DNA from: DASQZK01 sp963771005
GTDB taxonomy: Bacteria > Bacteroidota > Bacteroidia > Bacteroidales > GCA-2748055
Length of the DNA stretch: 64,000 nucleotides
Assembly: GCA_963771005.1 (NCBI GenBank)
Contig: CAVYRO010000010.1
Span: forward strand, 434,001 to 498,000
Reading direction: 5' to 3'
Shown here: positions 1-9,194 of the stretch, piece after piece
Layout: every line of letters starts with the position of its first letter
How positions within the stretch are numbered: position 1 is the stretch's first letter
Notes under the pieces: generated by a model
What the model was told of the DNA's origin: nothing
Databases searched by the model: none
Seen by the model: only the letters and a program-made list of their open reading frames with translations
Position numbers and translations under genes: made by a program

Positions 1-863
1 TTGTAAACTGCGAGTTCCCTTACCGAACCGCCCCCGAAGGTACCTGCAGCAGCCCATTTGGAGCCGTCCCACCTGGCGATGTTCACTGCATCCACATCGC
101 CCGCTTTCGTAAAGAGACCCCCGGCGTAAAGCTCATTCTTATATACGGCAAGAGCATACCCGAAGGCATTATCGCCCCCGGTGAGTCCTCCTTCCACATC
201 CTTCCAGTTTTTACCATCCCATCTAGCAATGTTATGGGCCGGTATGCATCCTATCTCATCGAACTGGCCCGTAACGTACAACTCACCCTTATAAGACATC
301 ATATCGTAAATACTGCCGTCTTCCAGCCCGCAGCCCATGGCAAACCAGTGAAGACCATCGAAGCCGGCGATCTTATTGGCCTGGATTCCTCCAATGACAG
401 TGAATTCACAGGTGGCAAACAAGGTATCCGGCACAGAGGCAAAATCGCGGATCCCGACATTGGATCCCGGGATTATATTGTCATAGGTACCGCCGAGCGT
501 TTTTACCTTGAACGCGGCGACCGTGACCGTATCGCGGCTGGAGGAATTATTGCTTACCGTAACTTCGACCTTGTACTTTCCCGGCAGATCCGCTGTAAAA
601 TCCGGTGTGGATGTATCCTCATTGTGAAGTACAGCCGTGCTGGATGATGGAACAGAGAGAAGCCTCCAGGAGAAGGTGAAATTATTTCCCCGGGAATCGG
701 AAGAACCATTTCCGTTTAAAGTCACTACCTGTCCGACAAGGACATTCTGGTCGGTGCCTGCCGCAGCCGTGAGTTTTGAACGGTCTTCATCCTTATGGCA
801 GGCGGTTATGAGAAGGAGACTTGCGGACAGAATACCGGGCAGGAACCTGTTTTGTAAAAGCAT
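1..863 (-). CDS. PKD-domain lipoprotein with kelch-like repeats, 3' end cut by window edge
   Basis: The frame stays open from an ATG at 863 to the window edge (287 codons), so the C-terminus is missing. The N-terminus is a lipoprotein signal with lipobox ITAC at about residue 21, followed by an acidic stretch (HKDEDR). Residues 35-120 look like a PKD/Ig-like domain (DQNVLVGQVVTLNG, then SWRLLS, then PGKYKVEVTVSN). From about residue 160 a repeat begins, with the recurring phrases ELYVTGQF or ELYAGGLF and IARWDGKNW or IARWDGSKW, as in kelch or delta-60 type beta-propeller repeats. It is probably a surface or periplasmic lipoprotein. The ligand is unknown. The repeat region would probably continue beyond the window. 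Confidence 0.75.
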   Translation of the reverse strand, partial: MLLQNRFLPGILSASLLLITACHKDEDRSKLTAAAGTDQNVLVGQVVTLNGNGSSDSRGNNFTFSWRLLSVPSSSTAVLHNEDTSTPDFTADLPGKYKVEVTVSNNSSSRDTVTVAAFKVKTLGGTYDNIIPGSNVGIRDFASVPDTLFATCEFTVIGGIQANKIAGFDGLHWFAMGCGLEDGSIYDMMSYKGELYVTGQFDEIGCIPAHNIARWDGKNWKDVEGGLTGGDNAFGYALAVYKNELYAGGLFTKAGDVDAVNIARWDGSKWAAAGTFGGGSVRELAVY

Positions 864-998
864 GACGCAAATGGATGGGTTAGATACCTTTCTTAACAAA
901 TCCGGTGGCGAAATGTTTTGGGTAAATCGGTTGTAAGTTGTTAATATAGTGAGTAATGGGAAAGAGGGTTTCCGTGTTTGAGATAGGACAACTTTACC

Positions 999-1126
999 AA
1001 ATCACCAACTCACCAACTCACCAACTCACCAAATATTCTTCATCCGTGATTATCCGCACAAATCCGTCAAATCCGTGTTCCTCTTCCACTTCACCAAATC
1101 ACCAACTCACCAACTCACCAAATAAA
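999..1126. repeat. octamer array (CACCAACT) and dispersed 'CCGTCAAATCCGTG' element
   Basis: Two short arrays of the octamer CACCAACT (about 999-1033 and 1091-1120) flank a copy of a dispersed element with repeated CCGTG/CCGT words (1042-1085). Related elements recur near 9.85, 50.7, 52.35, 53.1 and 59.05 kb. The second array ends about 14 nt from the stop codon of the alcohol dehydrogenase gene. No coding potential was seen. Confidence 0.8.
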
Positions 1127-1134
1127 TAAGCCTT

Positions 1135-2163
1135 TCAGGAGATCACCAGTACTTTGGCTCCCCGGATCTTACTATGCTTCATCTCGCTCAGCGCCAGGTT
1201 GGCATCTTTTAACGGAAATTCCCTGATCTCAGGTTTCATAGGGATCCCTGCCGAGAGTTCAAGGCATTCCCTCACATCATCCCGGGCAACGTTGGCTACA
1301 CTTTTGATCTCCTTTTCCATCCAGAGATATTCATGGTAATTTATGTTCATGAGATATTCCTTGTCGATGTCTTCCTTTCGGATCGCATTGATCACGAGTC
1401 TTCCTCCGGGCCTTAAATTTCTCAGGGCTTCCAAGCCTGGCTTCCAGACAGGAGTCGTATCGATGATGGAGTGGAGTGGTTCAGGTACCCTGTCTGTCGA
1501 ATCACCGGTCCAGTGAGCACCGAGTTCGGATGCAAATTTTCTTTCATTCTCACTTCGTGCGAAGACATGGATCCTGGTACTGGGGTACCGGTGCCGGATC
1601 ATGTGAATCACCAGATGACCGGATGCTCCAAACCCGGTGAGGCCTATATTCTGCCCGTCCTCCGGCTTTGAAAGCTTCAGTGCACGGTAACCGACTGCTC
1701 CGGCACATAGCAGGGGCGCCGCCTGCGAGTCGGTGAAAATTTCAGGGATCCGGTAGGCATAGTCCTCATTCACCGTCATATATTCAGCGTACCCGCCATT
1801 GGCATCTCTGCCGGTGGCTTTGAAGGAAGCGCAAAGGTTTTCATTGCCCGTGTTACAGTAATCGCAATGGCCACAGGAAGAAAAGATCCACGCCACCCCG
1901 ACGCGGTCGCCTTCTTTAAATTTCCGGACTTTGTCTCCCATGCCGATCACATATCCCACCACCTGGTGACCCGGGATAACCGGAAGTTCAGGGGGAGCTG
2001 TTCTGCCTTCGATCTCATCCAGTTCCGTATGGCAGACGCCACAGACAGATACCTTAATCAGTATTTCGTGTTTCCCGGGGACCGGGTCGGGAACATCCGT
2101 ATATTCAAGAGGGGAACTGTTCTGCCTCAAATCTGTTATCTCCTTCAGGATCATTGCTTTCAC
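1135..2163 (-). CDS. zinc-dependent alcohol dehydrogenase (MDR family)
   Basis: This 342-aa medium-chain dehydrogenase oxidises an alcohol to an aldehyde, or the reverse, with NAD(P). Visible signatures are the catalytic zinc ligands C41 (CGVCHTE), H66 (PGHQVVG) and C153 (LLCAG). The structural zinc cluster is C97, C100, C103 and C111. The Rossmann motif GFGASG lies at 177-182. Length and motif order match the AdhA-like zinc-binding family. It is the last gene of a minus-strand run after the two molybdenum hydroxylase subunits, 65 nt downstream of the large subunit. That placement suggests it feeds aldehyde to that enzyme, although the substrate cannot be read from the sequence. An octamer repeat array begins just after its stop. 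Confidence 0.9.
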   Translation of the reverse strand: MKAMILKEITDLRQNSSPLEYTDVPDPVPGKHEILIKVSVCGVCHTELDEIEGRTAPPELPVIPGHQVVGYVIGMGDKVRKFKEGDRVGVAWIFSSCGHCDYCNTGNENLCASFKATGRDANGGYAEYMTVNEDYAYRIPEIFTDSQAAPLLCAGAVGYRALKLSKPEDGQNIGLTGFGASGHLVIHMIRHRYPSTRIHVFARSENERKFASELGAHWTGDSTDRVPEPLHSIIDTTPVWKPGLEALRNLRPGGRLVINAIRKEDIDKEYLMNINYHEYLWMEKEIKSVANVARDDVRECLELSAGIPMKPEIREFPLKDANLALSEMKHSKIRGAKVLVIS

Positions 2164-2228
2164 GATTCACGGGTTTTGGTACATAATAGGTAACCCTGGA
2201 GGATCATAATAGTTTAAAGGTTCCCTGT

Positions 2229-4373
2229 TTAACCCTTCATTTGTGCAAGGGCCTCCTTCACCCTTTTTGGTGTCATGGGAAGCTGGAAGATCCTTGCACC
2301 TGTAGCATCGAACACCGCGTTTGCGATCAGGCCGCCCATGGCGATTATGGCTGGTTCGCCGCCTCCCTGCGGTGCCTCGTCCGGGCGGTCGAGGATAACA
2401 GTCTCGATCACGGGAAGCCATGAAAAATGAGGGATCATATAGGTGTTGAAATTTTTATCCCCGACATCCCCGCCCTTGAACTTCACCTCTTCCATAAGAG
2501 CATAACCGAGGCCCATGGTGATACAACCTTCCATTTGAATTGTCGCTCCTTCCGGATTGATGCTGAGCCCCATATCCTGTGCGCAGGCCACGCGTTTCAC
2601 CTTTATTCTTCCCGATTTTTCATCAACCTGGATCTCTGCCATAAGCGCCACCCAGGTTCCCGCGTCGATTCCACAGGCAATGCCCCAGCCCCTGCCGGAG
2701 GGCGCTTTTGCGGATGTCCATCCGAATTTATCGGCCACAGCTTTCAAAACACCTATCATTTTCTCATCCTTCAGGTTCTTCAGCCTGAACTCGAGAGGAT
2801 CAGCGCCGGCTGCGGCAGCCATAATATCGATCTGCGATTCCCGGGCAAAGGTATTGGTGTTGTTCCCGGGAGCCCTCCATGCACCTGTGCCGAAAGGATG
2901 CACCCTGGATTTGCCCGACATGTACGACATGGTGACCTGGTGAGGTACATCGTAAATGGTGTCGGATCCCCTGGAACCGGCGAAATACTGGGAATAGTCC
3001 CAGAGCGTGATCCTGTCACCGGCGATGCCCGACCTGACCTTAACGACCGCTGCAGGCCGGAAGGTATCCTCGAAGAATTCCTCTCTCCTGTCCCAGACCA
3101 CAATAACCGGTTTCCCGCTGAGCTTTGCCAGACGGGCCGCTTCCTCCGCCTGCAGGTTGTGTGATTTTCCGCCGAATCCGCCACCTACGAATGGTGTGAT
3201 CACCCTTACTTTTTCCATGGGGAAATCCAGGAGCCTGGAGATCTCCTCCTGTAACCGGAAGGGAGTCTGCGTGGATGCCCATACGGTTATCCGGTCGCCT
3301 TCGATATGTGCAACCGCCGTATGTGGTTCCATTGCGGCGTGGGCTACGTAACCGTTGTAATAGGTATTTTCAAATACCTGTCCCGATTGTTTTTTCCCTT
3401 CAGAAAGATCCCCCTTTTGCGAAACCGTTTCCCCGTCACCCGCAACATTCAACAGGTGATCAAAGATCGTTTTGTCATCAACGGGCATCTCATCGAAATC
3501 ATATTCAGCCTTTATTTTTGATACCGCAATCTCTGCCATATCGGGAGAATCATGAAGTGCTGCAATGAAATCATCCTCCCGTATGATCCGGATGCCTTCG
3601 ATCTTTTCAGCTTCCGACGTGTCGGCACTCTTCAGGGTTGCCCCGTGTGACGGTGGACGCAGCACCTTTCCGTATTTCATGCCGGGGATCCGGATATCGC
3701 CCGAATATTTCGCTTCTCCGGTCACCTTCATAAAGGCATCCCTGCGGAGTTCTGATTTGCCCATAATTTTGAATTCCGGAGGTTTTTTCAGATCGGGTTT
3801 TTCCGTAAGATGTCTTTCAATGTTTTTACCCCGGGTCAACTCCGCATACGTAACCTTCTGATCCTTTTTTCCGGAATTGAAGACGGTTCCGTTGCTGACA
3901 CTGAGTTGTTCAGAAGGAACATTCAGCTGTTCCGAAGCCAGGCTTAGAAGAACTGACCTGGCTTCCGCGGCGGCAGCCCTGAGCGGCGGACCGAAAAAGC
4001 GGGTGGACATCGATCCGAAGGTTCCCATGTCCCAGGGACACAGATCTGTATCGCCCATGATCATGGTCACATCATCGAAATTTACATCCAGCTCGTCGGC
4101 AAGCATTTGAGCAAGGGAAGTGATGATCCCCTGGCCCATCTCGATCTTACCAGTGAAGCAACTCACCTTCCCGTCCTCATCGACCCTGAGGAAGGCATTG
4201 AAATCGGAAGGTAGCCGCCTGCGCTGGTCCTGGGCAAGCAGATCGAAGGGCTCCATGGCCAGGAAGGTTACCACGATACCGCCACCGAGAAATTTCAGGA
4301 ACTCCCGGCGCTTCAGGTTGAAACTGTATTGTTGATCCTTCGTTCCGGATCCATTGATCTTATCCTGTTTCAT
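2229..4373 (-). CDS. molybdopterin-binding subunit of a Tat-exported aldehyde/isoquinoline-type oxidoreductase
   Basis: This 714-aa xanthine dehydrogenase-family large subunit binds molybdopterin cytosine dinucleotide and hydroxylates aldehydes or N-heterocycles. The N-terminus holds a twin-arginine signal (R22-R23 in KRREFLKFLGGG), so the folded enzyme is probably exported to the periplasm. Family motifs include VGGGFGGKSH, GAWRAPG (cofactor binding) and the C-terminal GGGEPAI, which carries the expected catalytic glutamate, followed by ANAVFDATGARI. It most resembles the single-chain IorB/aldehyde dehydrogenase type that partners with a small 2Fe-2S subunit. That subunit lies upstream, 125 nt away. 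A cofactor-insertion fusion protein heads the operon. The natural substrate is unknown. Confidence 0.9.
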   Translation of the reverse strand: MKQDKINGSGTKDQQYSFNLKRREFLKFLGGGIVVTFLAMEPFDLLAQDQRRRLPSDFNAFLRVDEDGKVSCFTGKIEMGQGIITSLAQMLADELDVNFDDVTMIMGDTDLCPWDMGTFGSMSTRFFGPPLRAAAAEARSVLLSLASEQLNVPSEQLSVSNGTVFNSGKKDQKVTYAELTRGKNIERHLTEKPDLKKPPEFKIMGKSELRRDAFMKVTGEAKYSGDIRIPGMKYGKVLRPPSHGATLKSADTSEAEKIEGIRIIREDDFIAALHDSPDMAEIAVSKIKAEYDFDEMPVDDKTIFDHLLNVAGDGETVSQKGDLSEGKKQSGQVFENTYYNGYVAHAAMEPHTAVAHIEGDRITVWASTQTPFRLQEEISRLLDFPMEKVRVITPFVGGGFGGKSHNLQAEEAARLAKLSGKPVIVVWDRREEFFEDTFRPAAVVKVRSGIAGDRITLWDYSQYFAGSRGSDTIYDVPHQVTMSYMSGKSRVHPFGTGAWRAPGNNTNTFARESQIDIMAAAAGADPLEFRLKNLKDEKMIGVLKAVADKFGWTSAKAPSGRGWGIACGIDAGTWVALMAEIQVDEKSGRIKVKRVACAQDMGLSINPEGATIQMEGCITMGLGYALMEEVKFKGGDVGDKNFNTYMIPHFSWLPVIETVILDRPDEAPQGGGEPAIIAMGGLIANAVFDATGARIFQLPMTPKRVKEALAQMKG

Positions 4374-4498
4374 CAGATGTATATTTTTTAAATTTTATTC
4401 GGGGAATTAAACTGCCTTGAATGCCGGGAGAATTCCGGCCTGAAGTAAAGAAGAGCTTCCTTTGCCGGATGTCCTGCTGTTATGAAGGATTGCATTCT

Positions 4499-4996
4499 TC
4501 ATTTTTCGAGCATGACATGGTTATTTTCTTTCATGACCTTAGCGGCCGATTGAATGGCTTCCACGATCCTTTTGTGAGCACCGCAACGGCAAAGATTTCC
4601 TTCCATGCCGTCTTTTATTTCCTGTTCGGTAGGATCGGGATTTTTCGCAAGAAGTCCATATGCATTCATGATCATTCCCGGGGTGCAGTAACCGCACTGG
4701 AGGGCATCGTGATCCATGAAAGCCTGCTGGATGGGGTGAGGTTTGCCATTTACTGCCAATCCCTCTATGGTAGTGATCTTCTTGCCTTTCGCATCCGATG
4801 CGGTCAGCATACAGGATCTTACCGGTTCCTCGTCGAGAAGGATGGTACATGCCCCGCAAAATCCGAGTCCGCAGCCGAATTTGGTCCCCATGGCTCCCAG
4901 GTCTGCACGCAGAACCCAAAGCAGGGTACTTGTGGGATCGGTTTCCACCTCCACCGGTTTGCCATTCAGGTTAAAACGAATTTTTTCTTTTGCCAT
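4499..4996 (-). CDS. 2Fe-2S subunit of the molybdenum hydroxylase
   Basis: This 165-aa small subunit carries both expected iron-sulfur clusters and passes electrons from the molybdenum site to an acceptor. The plant-type cluster ligands are C42, C47, C50 and C62. The second cluster ligands are C101, C104, C136 and C138 (CGYC, then CRC). Length fits the CoxS/IorA/PaoA family. It has no Tat signal of its own, so export would be as a hitchhiker on the large subunit. The genes follow the order cofactor protein, small subunit, large subunit, all on the minus strand, with 41 nt between this gene and the preceding one. Confidence 0.93.
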   Translation of the reverse strand: MAKEKIRFNLNGKPVEVETDPTSTLLWVLRADLGAMGTKFGCGLGFCGACTILLDEEPVRSCMLTASDAKGKKITTIEGLAVNGKPHPIQQAFMDHDALQCGYCTPGMIMNAYGLLAKNPDPTEQEIKDGMEGNLCRCGAHKRIVEAIQSAAKVMKENNHVMLEK

Positions 4997-5037
4997 AATA
5001 ATGAGTTTAAGAATTACGAATACATTTTTTTGCGGGT

Positions 5038-6702
5038 TTATACATCTTTTGTCAATTCCCGCTGGTAGTCCGATGCCGTATCTATATCCCTCAGAACCCA
5101 GGAATATTCCGTTTCCAGTTCATAAATATCGCCGGAATGATTCATCATAAGCGACCGGAGACCGTTTTGCGGATCCAGGTTCAGAACTTCATCCCTGTAC
5201 CTGGCATCGATGAGAACCGGATGGCCTCGTTTTTTGCCATATACCGGAATTACAATGCCGTTCCCGTGTCGTTTCCAGGCTTTAATGATGCGGTCGATCA
5301 GCTCCGGCCTCACCATAGGCTGATCGCCAAGGAAAACGATGACCGCATCCGCTTCGGGAGGTAATGCCCCGAAACCGCATTTTACCGATGAATACATCCC
5401 CCGGGTGTAGTCGGGATTGACGCAGATCTCCACGTTTCTATCGGAGATTTTCTGAATGAGGGATTCCCTGCCGGCACCGGTGACCACAAGGATATTACCG
5501 ACACCGGAACTTTCGATCCGGTCGAGTACCGTTTCGATTATTGTATTTTCGCCATACGAAAGCAGCATCTTGGGCGTGCCCATCCGTTTCGATTCCCCGG
5601 CTGCCAGGACGATGCCCCAGATATTTTTCCTGTCCTGCTCATTTTCCGCCATACGCCTCACCTGCACGAGTTCGGCGGCGATGCTCACGGCGATCTCCTG
5701 GACCGTAACGGATCCGATCTCCAGTCCCACGGGCGCATGGATACGTTCCCATTGCTGCGGGGTTGCCCAACCCTCATCCATGAATTTTTTGCGCATTAAC
5801 CCTGTTTTTCTACGGCTGCCGATCATCCCGGTATAGGCAGAGGGTTTGGTGATGCAGGCTTTCAGAACCTCTGCATCAGCAACATGTCCCCGGGTAACGA
5901 TCACGATGAAGGTATCCGGTGTTATATCAAGATGTTCCATGATATGTCCGATATCACCGGTGATCACCTCATCCGCTTCCGGTAGGTTCCTATGGCTGCC
6001 CAGGTCAGGCCGGTCGTCAATGACCGTTATGCTGAAGTCAAGCAGGGAAGCTATATGGGTAAGTGCTTTCCCGATATGCCCGGCACCCGCGATGATCAGC
6101 CGGGGATAAGGAAAAACGGGTTCAAGAAAGAAATGCCACGGACTTTGGGAAGGCTCCTTTCCGGGAGCGCTTTTTTTCAAGGAGGTTTTCTTTACCCTGA
6201 GGCTTTCCGCGAGGGTTTCCGGACTTATTTCGTCGAAGGGAGGGGAAAGTGAAATTTCATCATTTTCTGTATGCCATTGCCGCCTGATATTCAGGCGGTC
6301 GCCGGGGATGGTTTGGAAGGCGGTGATCAGGATCCCCGGTGTCCGGTTTCTAAGCGAATTGGTCAGTTTTTTATATTCAGCCAGGTGTTTCAGAGGGGAT
6401 GCATCGATGAGGATTCCGGCTTGTCCTCCGCAGATGGCTCCCTCCGGTACCGAAATATCCGCGTTTAGATCGAAATCAAAAAAAACGGAAATGCCGGTTT
6501 TCATAGCCTTCTCACATTCCTTTGCCGCCTGGGCTTCGAGGATGCCTCCACCGAGGGTTCCGCCGGAGAGTCCGGTAGCAGAGAAAATGGCGGAGCTTCC
6601 GGGCACCTGCGGAGCCGAACCCGATTTGCTGACCAGGGTGGCAAGAACGGGCATATCCGTATCCGGATGCAGTTCTGCCAGTATCTGATACAGGTTTTTC
6701 AT
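5038..6702 (-). CDS. XdhC/CoxI – MobA-like nucleotidyltransferase fusion for Mo-cofactor maturation
   Basis: This 554-aa fusion combines two maturation functions. Residues 1-355 are an XdhC/CoxI-type chaperone, which protects and inserts molybdopterin into hydroxylases. Its signatures are the conserved CGG motif at C91, the Rossmann motif AGAGHIG at 205-211, and TRGHVADAEVLKACI followed by TGMIGSRRK. Residues 362-554 are a MobA/MocA-like NTP transferase (LAAGESKRMGTPK at 366-378 and the metal-binding GDQP at 459-462). In the family this domain attaches a nucleotide, usually CMP, to molybdopterin. It is the first gene of the operon, consistent with making cofactor for the enzyme encoded downstream. 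The linker region holds MAENEQDRKNIW. Fusions of these two domains are known elsewhere. Confidence 0.9.
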   Translation of the reverse strand: MKNLYQILAELHPDTDMPVLATLVSKSGSAPQVPGSSAIFSATGLSGGTLGGGILEAQAAKECEKAMKTGISVFFDFDLNADISVPEGAICGGQAGILIDASPLKHLAEYKKLTNSLRNRTPGILITAFQTIPGDRLNIRRQWHTENDEISLSPPFDEISPETLAESLRVKKTSLKKSAPGKEPSQSPWHFFLEPVFPYPRLIIAGAGHIGKALTHIASLLDFSITVIDDRPDLGSHRNLPEADEVITGDIGHIMEHLDITPDTFIVIVTRGHVADAEVLKACITKPSAYTGMIGSRRKTGLMRKKFMDEGWATPQQWERIHAPVGLEIGSVTVQEIAVSIAAELVQVRRMAENEQDRKNIWGIVLAAGESKRMGTPKMLLSYGENTIIETVLDRIESSGVGNILVVTGAGRESLIQKISDRNVEICVNPDYTRGMYSSVKCGFGALPPEADAVIVFLGDQPMVRPELIDRIIKAWKRHGNGIVIPVYGKKRGHPVLIDARYRDEVLNLDPQNGLRSLMMNHSGDIYELETEYSWVLRDIDTASDYQRELTKDV

Positions 6703-6882
6703 ATCATCGGGGTTATCGGCATGAAATCACCGGTTTGTCTGGTATGATTCCGTTTAACAGATTTCACCGGGATCACCAAGTTAATTCATTATGGATAGCA
6801 AAGAAAGAAGGAAAAATCTTTTTTTGATTATTAAGAAAGATTTCAAATAGGAGACTATTGGTTCAGATGGTTTCCGGATGTT

Positions 6883-7146
6883 TCATATTTTCCGCCCATC
6901 ACCTCTACTCCTGCCGTCTTTCGGTTTTTTTGCCGGTAGTTGGAATGCAAGAAGATCTTTGACATCGACGAGATCCTGAGGACGTCCGGAGGCCGATTTA
7001 TTGGTAATAAAGTCCTCAAGACCGATAAATTTAACCTGTAAGCCGTCAACTTGAACTTCCCGGCAATTTGGTGCAGCTTCGGAGAAGGTGATCCCATCAA
7101 TCGTGTTTAAAATATCGATGCGTAATGGCGGGTAACCAATCTGGAT
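6883..7146 (-). pseudogene. C-terminal remnant of a DUF6036-like nucleotidyltransferase
   Basis: The reading frame encodes IGYPPLRIDILNTIDGITF, then FIGLEDFITNKSASGRPQDLVDVKDL. The LEDxIxNKxAxGRPQDLxDVxxL ending is characteristic of small nucleotidyltransferase-fold proteins (DUF6036 and relatives, often in toxin-antitoxin-like pairs). The catalytic N-terminal half is absent. At 7147 the frame runs into a palindromic repeat copy, which appears to have replaced the 5' part. The product would therefore lack the active site. The upstream AT-rich region with three palindromes may be what is left of its original promoter. Assignment rests on remembered family pattern only. Confidence 0.6.
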
Positions 7147-7338
7147 ATGAACGAAGAACTTTTCGGATGGCGGTAAATCAGGCAAAAGGACCTTCATAAG
7201 AAAACCACTGAATTTTAGTTTTATACATACGGACCTTTTGCCTGATCTACCACCATCCGAAAAGTTCACCCTCTTGAATGAAGTCGCCGGTCCCTGAGCG
7301 AAGTCGAAGGGTTGTCGAGTTGCTTGCAAACACTAAAT
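7147..7338. repeat. nested palindromic repeat, copy 1 (one outer arm missing)
   Basis: The inner arms GAACTTTTCGGATGG and CCATCCGAAAAGTTC extend to about 36 bp each around a loop of about 50 nt. On the right follows the outer arm containing CCGGTCCCTGAGCG, the CCCTTCG complement and the end sequence TTGCAAACACTAAAT. The left outer arm seen in copy 2 is missing, and the sequence joins the DUF6036-like remnant directly. Copies 2 and 3 lie at 9195-9446 and 12361-12489. Confidence 0.85.
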
Positions 7339-7394
7339 AATCCTGCTTTTGGTCGCACAAATGATTCAATCCCTGTTCAAATATTTCTAAATTT

Positions 7395-7481
7395 TTTGTA
7401 TTCCATTACATAAAAATTGGAAATATTTTGTATTCCAATACAAAAAAAATAAAAATTTATTGTAATGTGATACAATAAATT
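7395..7481. promoter_or_regulatory. three clustered palindromes in an AT-rich region
   Basis: Three inverted repeats lie within 90 nt: an imperfect one starting TTTGTATTCC (7395-7414), TTTGTATT-CC-AATACAAA (7427-7444), and AATTTATTGTA-N6-TACAATAAATT (7454-7481) with perfect 11-bp arms. All share a TTGTA/TACAA core, which suggests operator sites for one dimeric regulator. The nearest genes are the DUF6036-like remnant and lipB, both on the minus strand. These sites may be relics of a lost toxin-antitoxin-like promoter. No regulator is encoded nearby. Confidence 0.5.
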
Positions 7482-7499
7482 AGGCCGGAATCGGGACCC

Positions 7500-7525
7500 G
7501 GACCTGGAACCAGGAACCCAGGTCC
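7500..7525 (-). terminator. possible hairpin terminator after lipB
   Basis: The inverted repeat GGACCTGG-N10-CCAGGTCC begins 10 nt after the lipB stop on the minus strand. There is no clear U-run after the stem, so it could also be only a GC-rich hairpin. Confidence 0.35.
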
Positions 7526-7535
7526 CGGAACTTCT

Positions 7536-8205
7536 TCAGAATCCAAACGCCGTGCTCATTTCCGTCAGCAGTACCTTTCTTACCTCTTCAAGATCCTGTT
7601 CCCGGCCTGACTGTTCCGCCATGGAGGTTACTCCCTTGTCGGAAAATCCGCAGGGATTGATGAACCCGAAATAGGTAAGATCGGTGTTCACGTTGAAGGC
7701 GAGTCCGTGCATGGTTACCCCGCGGCTGGCCCTGACACCGATGGCGCAGATCTTCTTGTCGGTCCCGGTTTTCCGGTCCTTCACCCATACGCCGGTGATG
7801 CCTTTCAGCCGGTAGCCTTTCCTATCGTAAATTTTCAGGGTGCCGATCACAGCGTCTTCCAGTTTTTCGATATAGCTGCGTATTCCGAGCTTATGAACAT
7901 CGAGATCGATGATAGGGTAAGTTACGATCTGGCCGGGTCCGTGGTAGGTGATATCCCCACCGCGATTGATCTTGTAAAATGATGCCTGGATGGATTTCGA
8001 GAAAGCTTTCGGAAATGAGAAGGTTTCCCTGCTCGCCATGCCTGCCAAGGGTGTATACATGGGGATGTTCACAGAAAAGGATATACCCCGGAAGCGATTT
8101 TCCACCGAGTTTGGCGCTCACCAGGCTGTCGAACAGCCGTTCCTGGTAATCCCATGCTTTTTTATAGTCGATCAGCCCCAGGTTTTCAATTACCGGTATA
8201 TTCAT
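7536..8205 (-). CDS. lipB: lipoyl(octanoyl) transferase LipB, interrupted by one frameshift
   Basis: LipB moves an octanoyl group from acyl carrier protein to lipoyl domains, upstream of LipA. The N-terminal part, from ATG at 8205, reads IPVIENLGLIDYKKAWDYQ, then HPHVYTLGRHGEQGNLLISES. The remainder lies in the +1 frame: FYKINRGGDITYHGPGQ, YPIIDLD, GVWVKDRKTGTDKKICAIG (with the catalytic lysine region) and MHGLAFNVNTDL with NPCG. The frames join near 7995-8005. Removing one base there gives NLLISES-FSKSIQASFYKINRGGD, which lines up without a gap with the usual LipB spacing. Since lipA is intact 10 nt upstream, the extra base may be a sequence error rather than gene decay. Confidence 0.88.
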
Positions 8206-8215
8206 TATTAAAATA

Positions 8216-9094
8216 TTATAGCCCGGGGGAATTTTTAGTGCAGTGCCGTTCGGCATGGTAGGAAGACCTGACGAGGGGTCCGCTTTCCACGAACCGGAAA
8301 CCGAGAGCAAGGCCTTCCTTCCGGTATGATTCAAATATTTCAGGGGTGATGTATCCGGTTACGGGAAGGTAACGCGGTCCGGGCTGCAGGTACTGCCCGA
8401 TAGTAAAAACGCTCACCCCTGAACTGAGTGCATCCTTCATGCATTCAATCACTTCTTCATACCTTTCACCAAAGCCGGTCATGATGCCGGTTTTCACGGT
8501 AATGCCCGAATCCGAAATATACTTAAGCACCTGCAGGCTCCGGTCGTAGGTAGCCACACTGCGCACGGAAGGAGAAAGGCGTCTTATTGTCTCGAGGTTA
8601 TGTGAGATCACTTCCGGTCCGGCGGCGATGATCTTGTCGAGATCGGCCACTCTGCCCCGGAAATCGGGAATGAGGACTTCCATGGTGATCCCGGGATTTG
8701 CTCTTTTGACCGCACGGATCGTCTCTGCCCAATGCATTGAACCTCCGTCCGGCATATCATCCCTGGCCACAGAGGTGATCACGGCATGTTTCAGGTTCAG
8801 CCTGCTAATGGCCCGGGCGAGACGTTCAGGTTCATCAGCATCCAAAGGATCGGGGACTTTGGTATCCACCTGGCAGAACCGGCAGTTCCGGGTGCATTTA
8901 TCGCCAAGGATCATAAAGGTGGCAGTGCCGCTGTTCCAGCATTCCCCCTTATTGGGGCAGTTGGCGCTCACACAGACCGTATGGAGATGCTGCTCCGAAA
9001 GCAGTTTTTTGAGTTTCGGGTAATTTTTTACGTCCGGCATTTCGGCTTTCATCCACCGCGGAAGGCGGAGAACTGTCTCTTCGGGCTTGGTCAT
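8216..9094 (-). CDS. lipA: lipoyl synthase LipA (radical SAM)
   Basis: This 292-aa radical-SAM enzyme inserts two sulfurs into protein-bound octanoyl groups. It has the auxiliary cluster cysteines C41, C46 and C52 (CVSANCPNKGEC). The SAM cluster is C67, C71 and C74 (CTRNCRFC). The C-terminal RSSYHA motif has a serine that ligates the auxiliary cluster in characterised LipA. Length is typical. The lipB start follows 10 nt after its stop, so the two are probably one transcript for lipoate assembly on 2-oxoacid dehydrogenases and the glycine cleavage system. Confidence 0.97.
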   Translation of the reverse strand: MTKPEETVLRLPRWMKAEMPDVKNYPKLKKLLSEQHLHTVCVSANCPNKGECWNSGTATFMILGDKCTRNCRFCQVDTKVPDPLDADEPERLARAISRLNLKHAVITSVARDDMPDGGSMHWAETIRAVKRANPGITMEVLIPDFRGRVADLDKIIAAGPEVISHNLETIRRLSPSVRSVATYDRSLQVLKYISDSGITVKTGIMTGFGERYEEVIECMKDALSSGVSVFTIGQYLQPGPRYLPVTGYITPEIFESYRKEGLALGFRFVESGPLVRSSYHAERHCTKNSPGL

Positions 9095-9194
9095 GTTCCT
9101 TGCAGTAATTCAGCGATAAAAATATCGAATTTTGGGGAGAATGTTGTTCCGGGATGCAATGAAATTTTGAAAAAACTTCTACTCTTGTCATGAT

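Noticed and set aside
2427..3164. 245-codon plus-strand frame opposite the Mo subunit gene
   Set aside because: It is the antisense shadow of a clearly conserved gene, and has no family pattern.
4421..5068. 215-codon plus-strand frame
   Set aside because: It overlaps the 2Fe-2S subunit, which has all eight cluster cysteines, and has no features of its own.
5038..6702. two separate genes instead of a fusion
   Set aside because: The frame is continuous, the linker is ordinary and no internal start or stop lies at the domain border.
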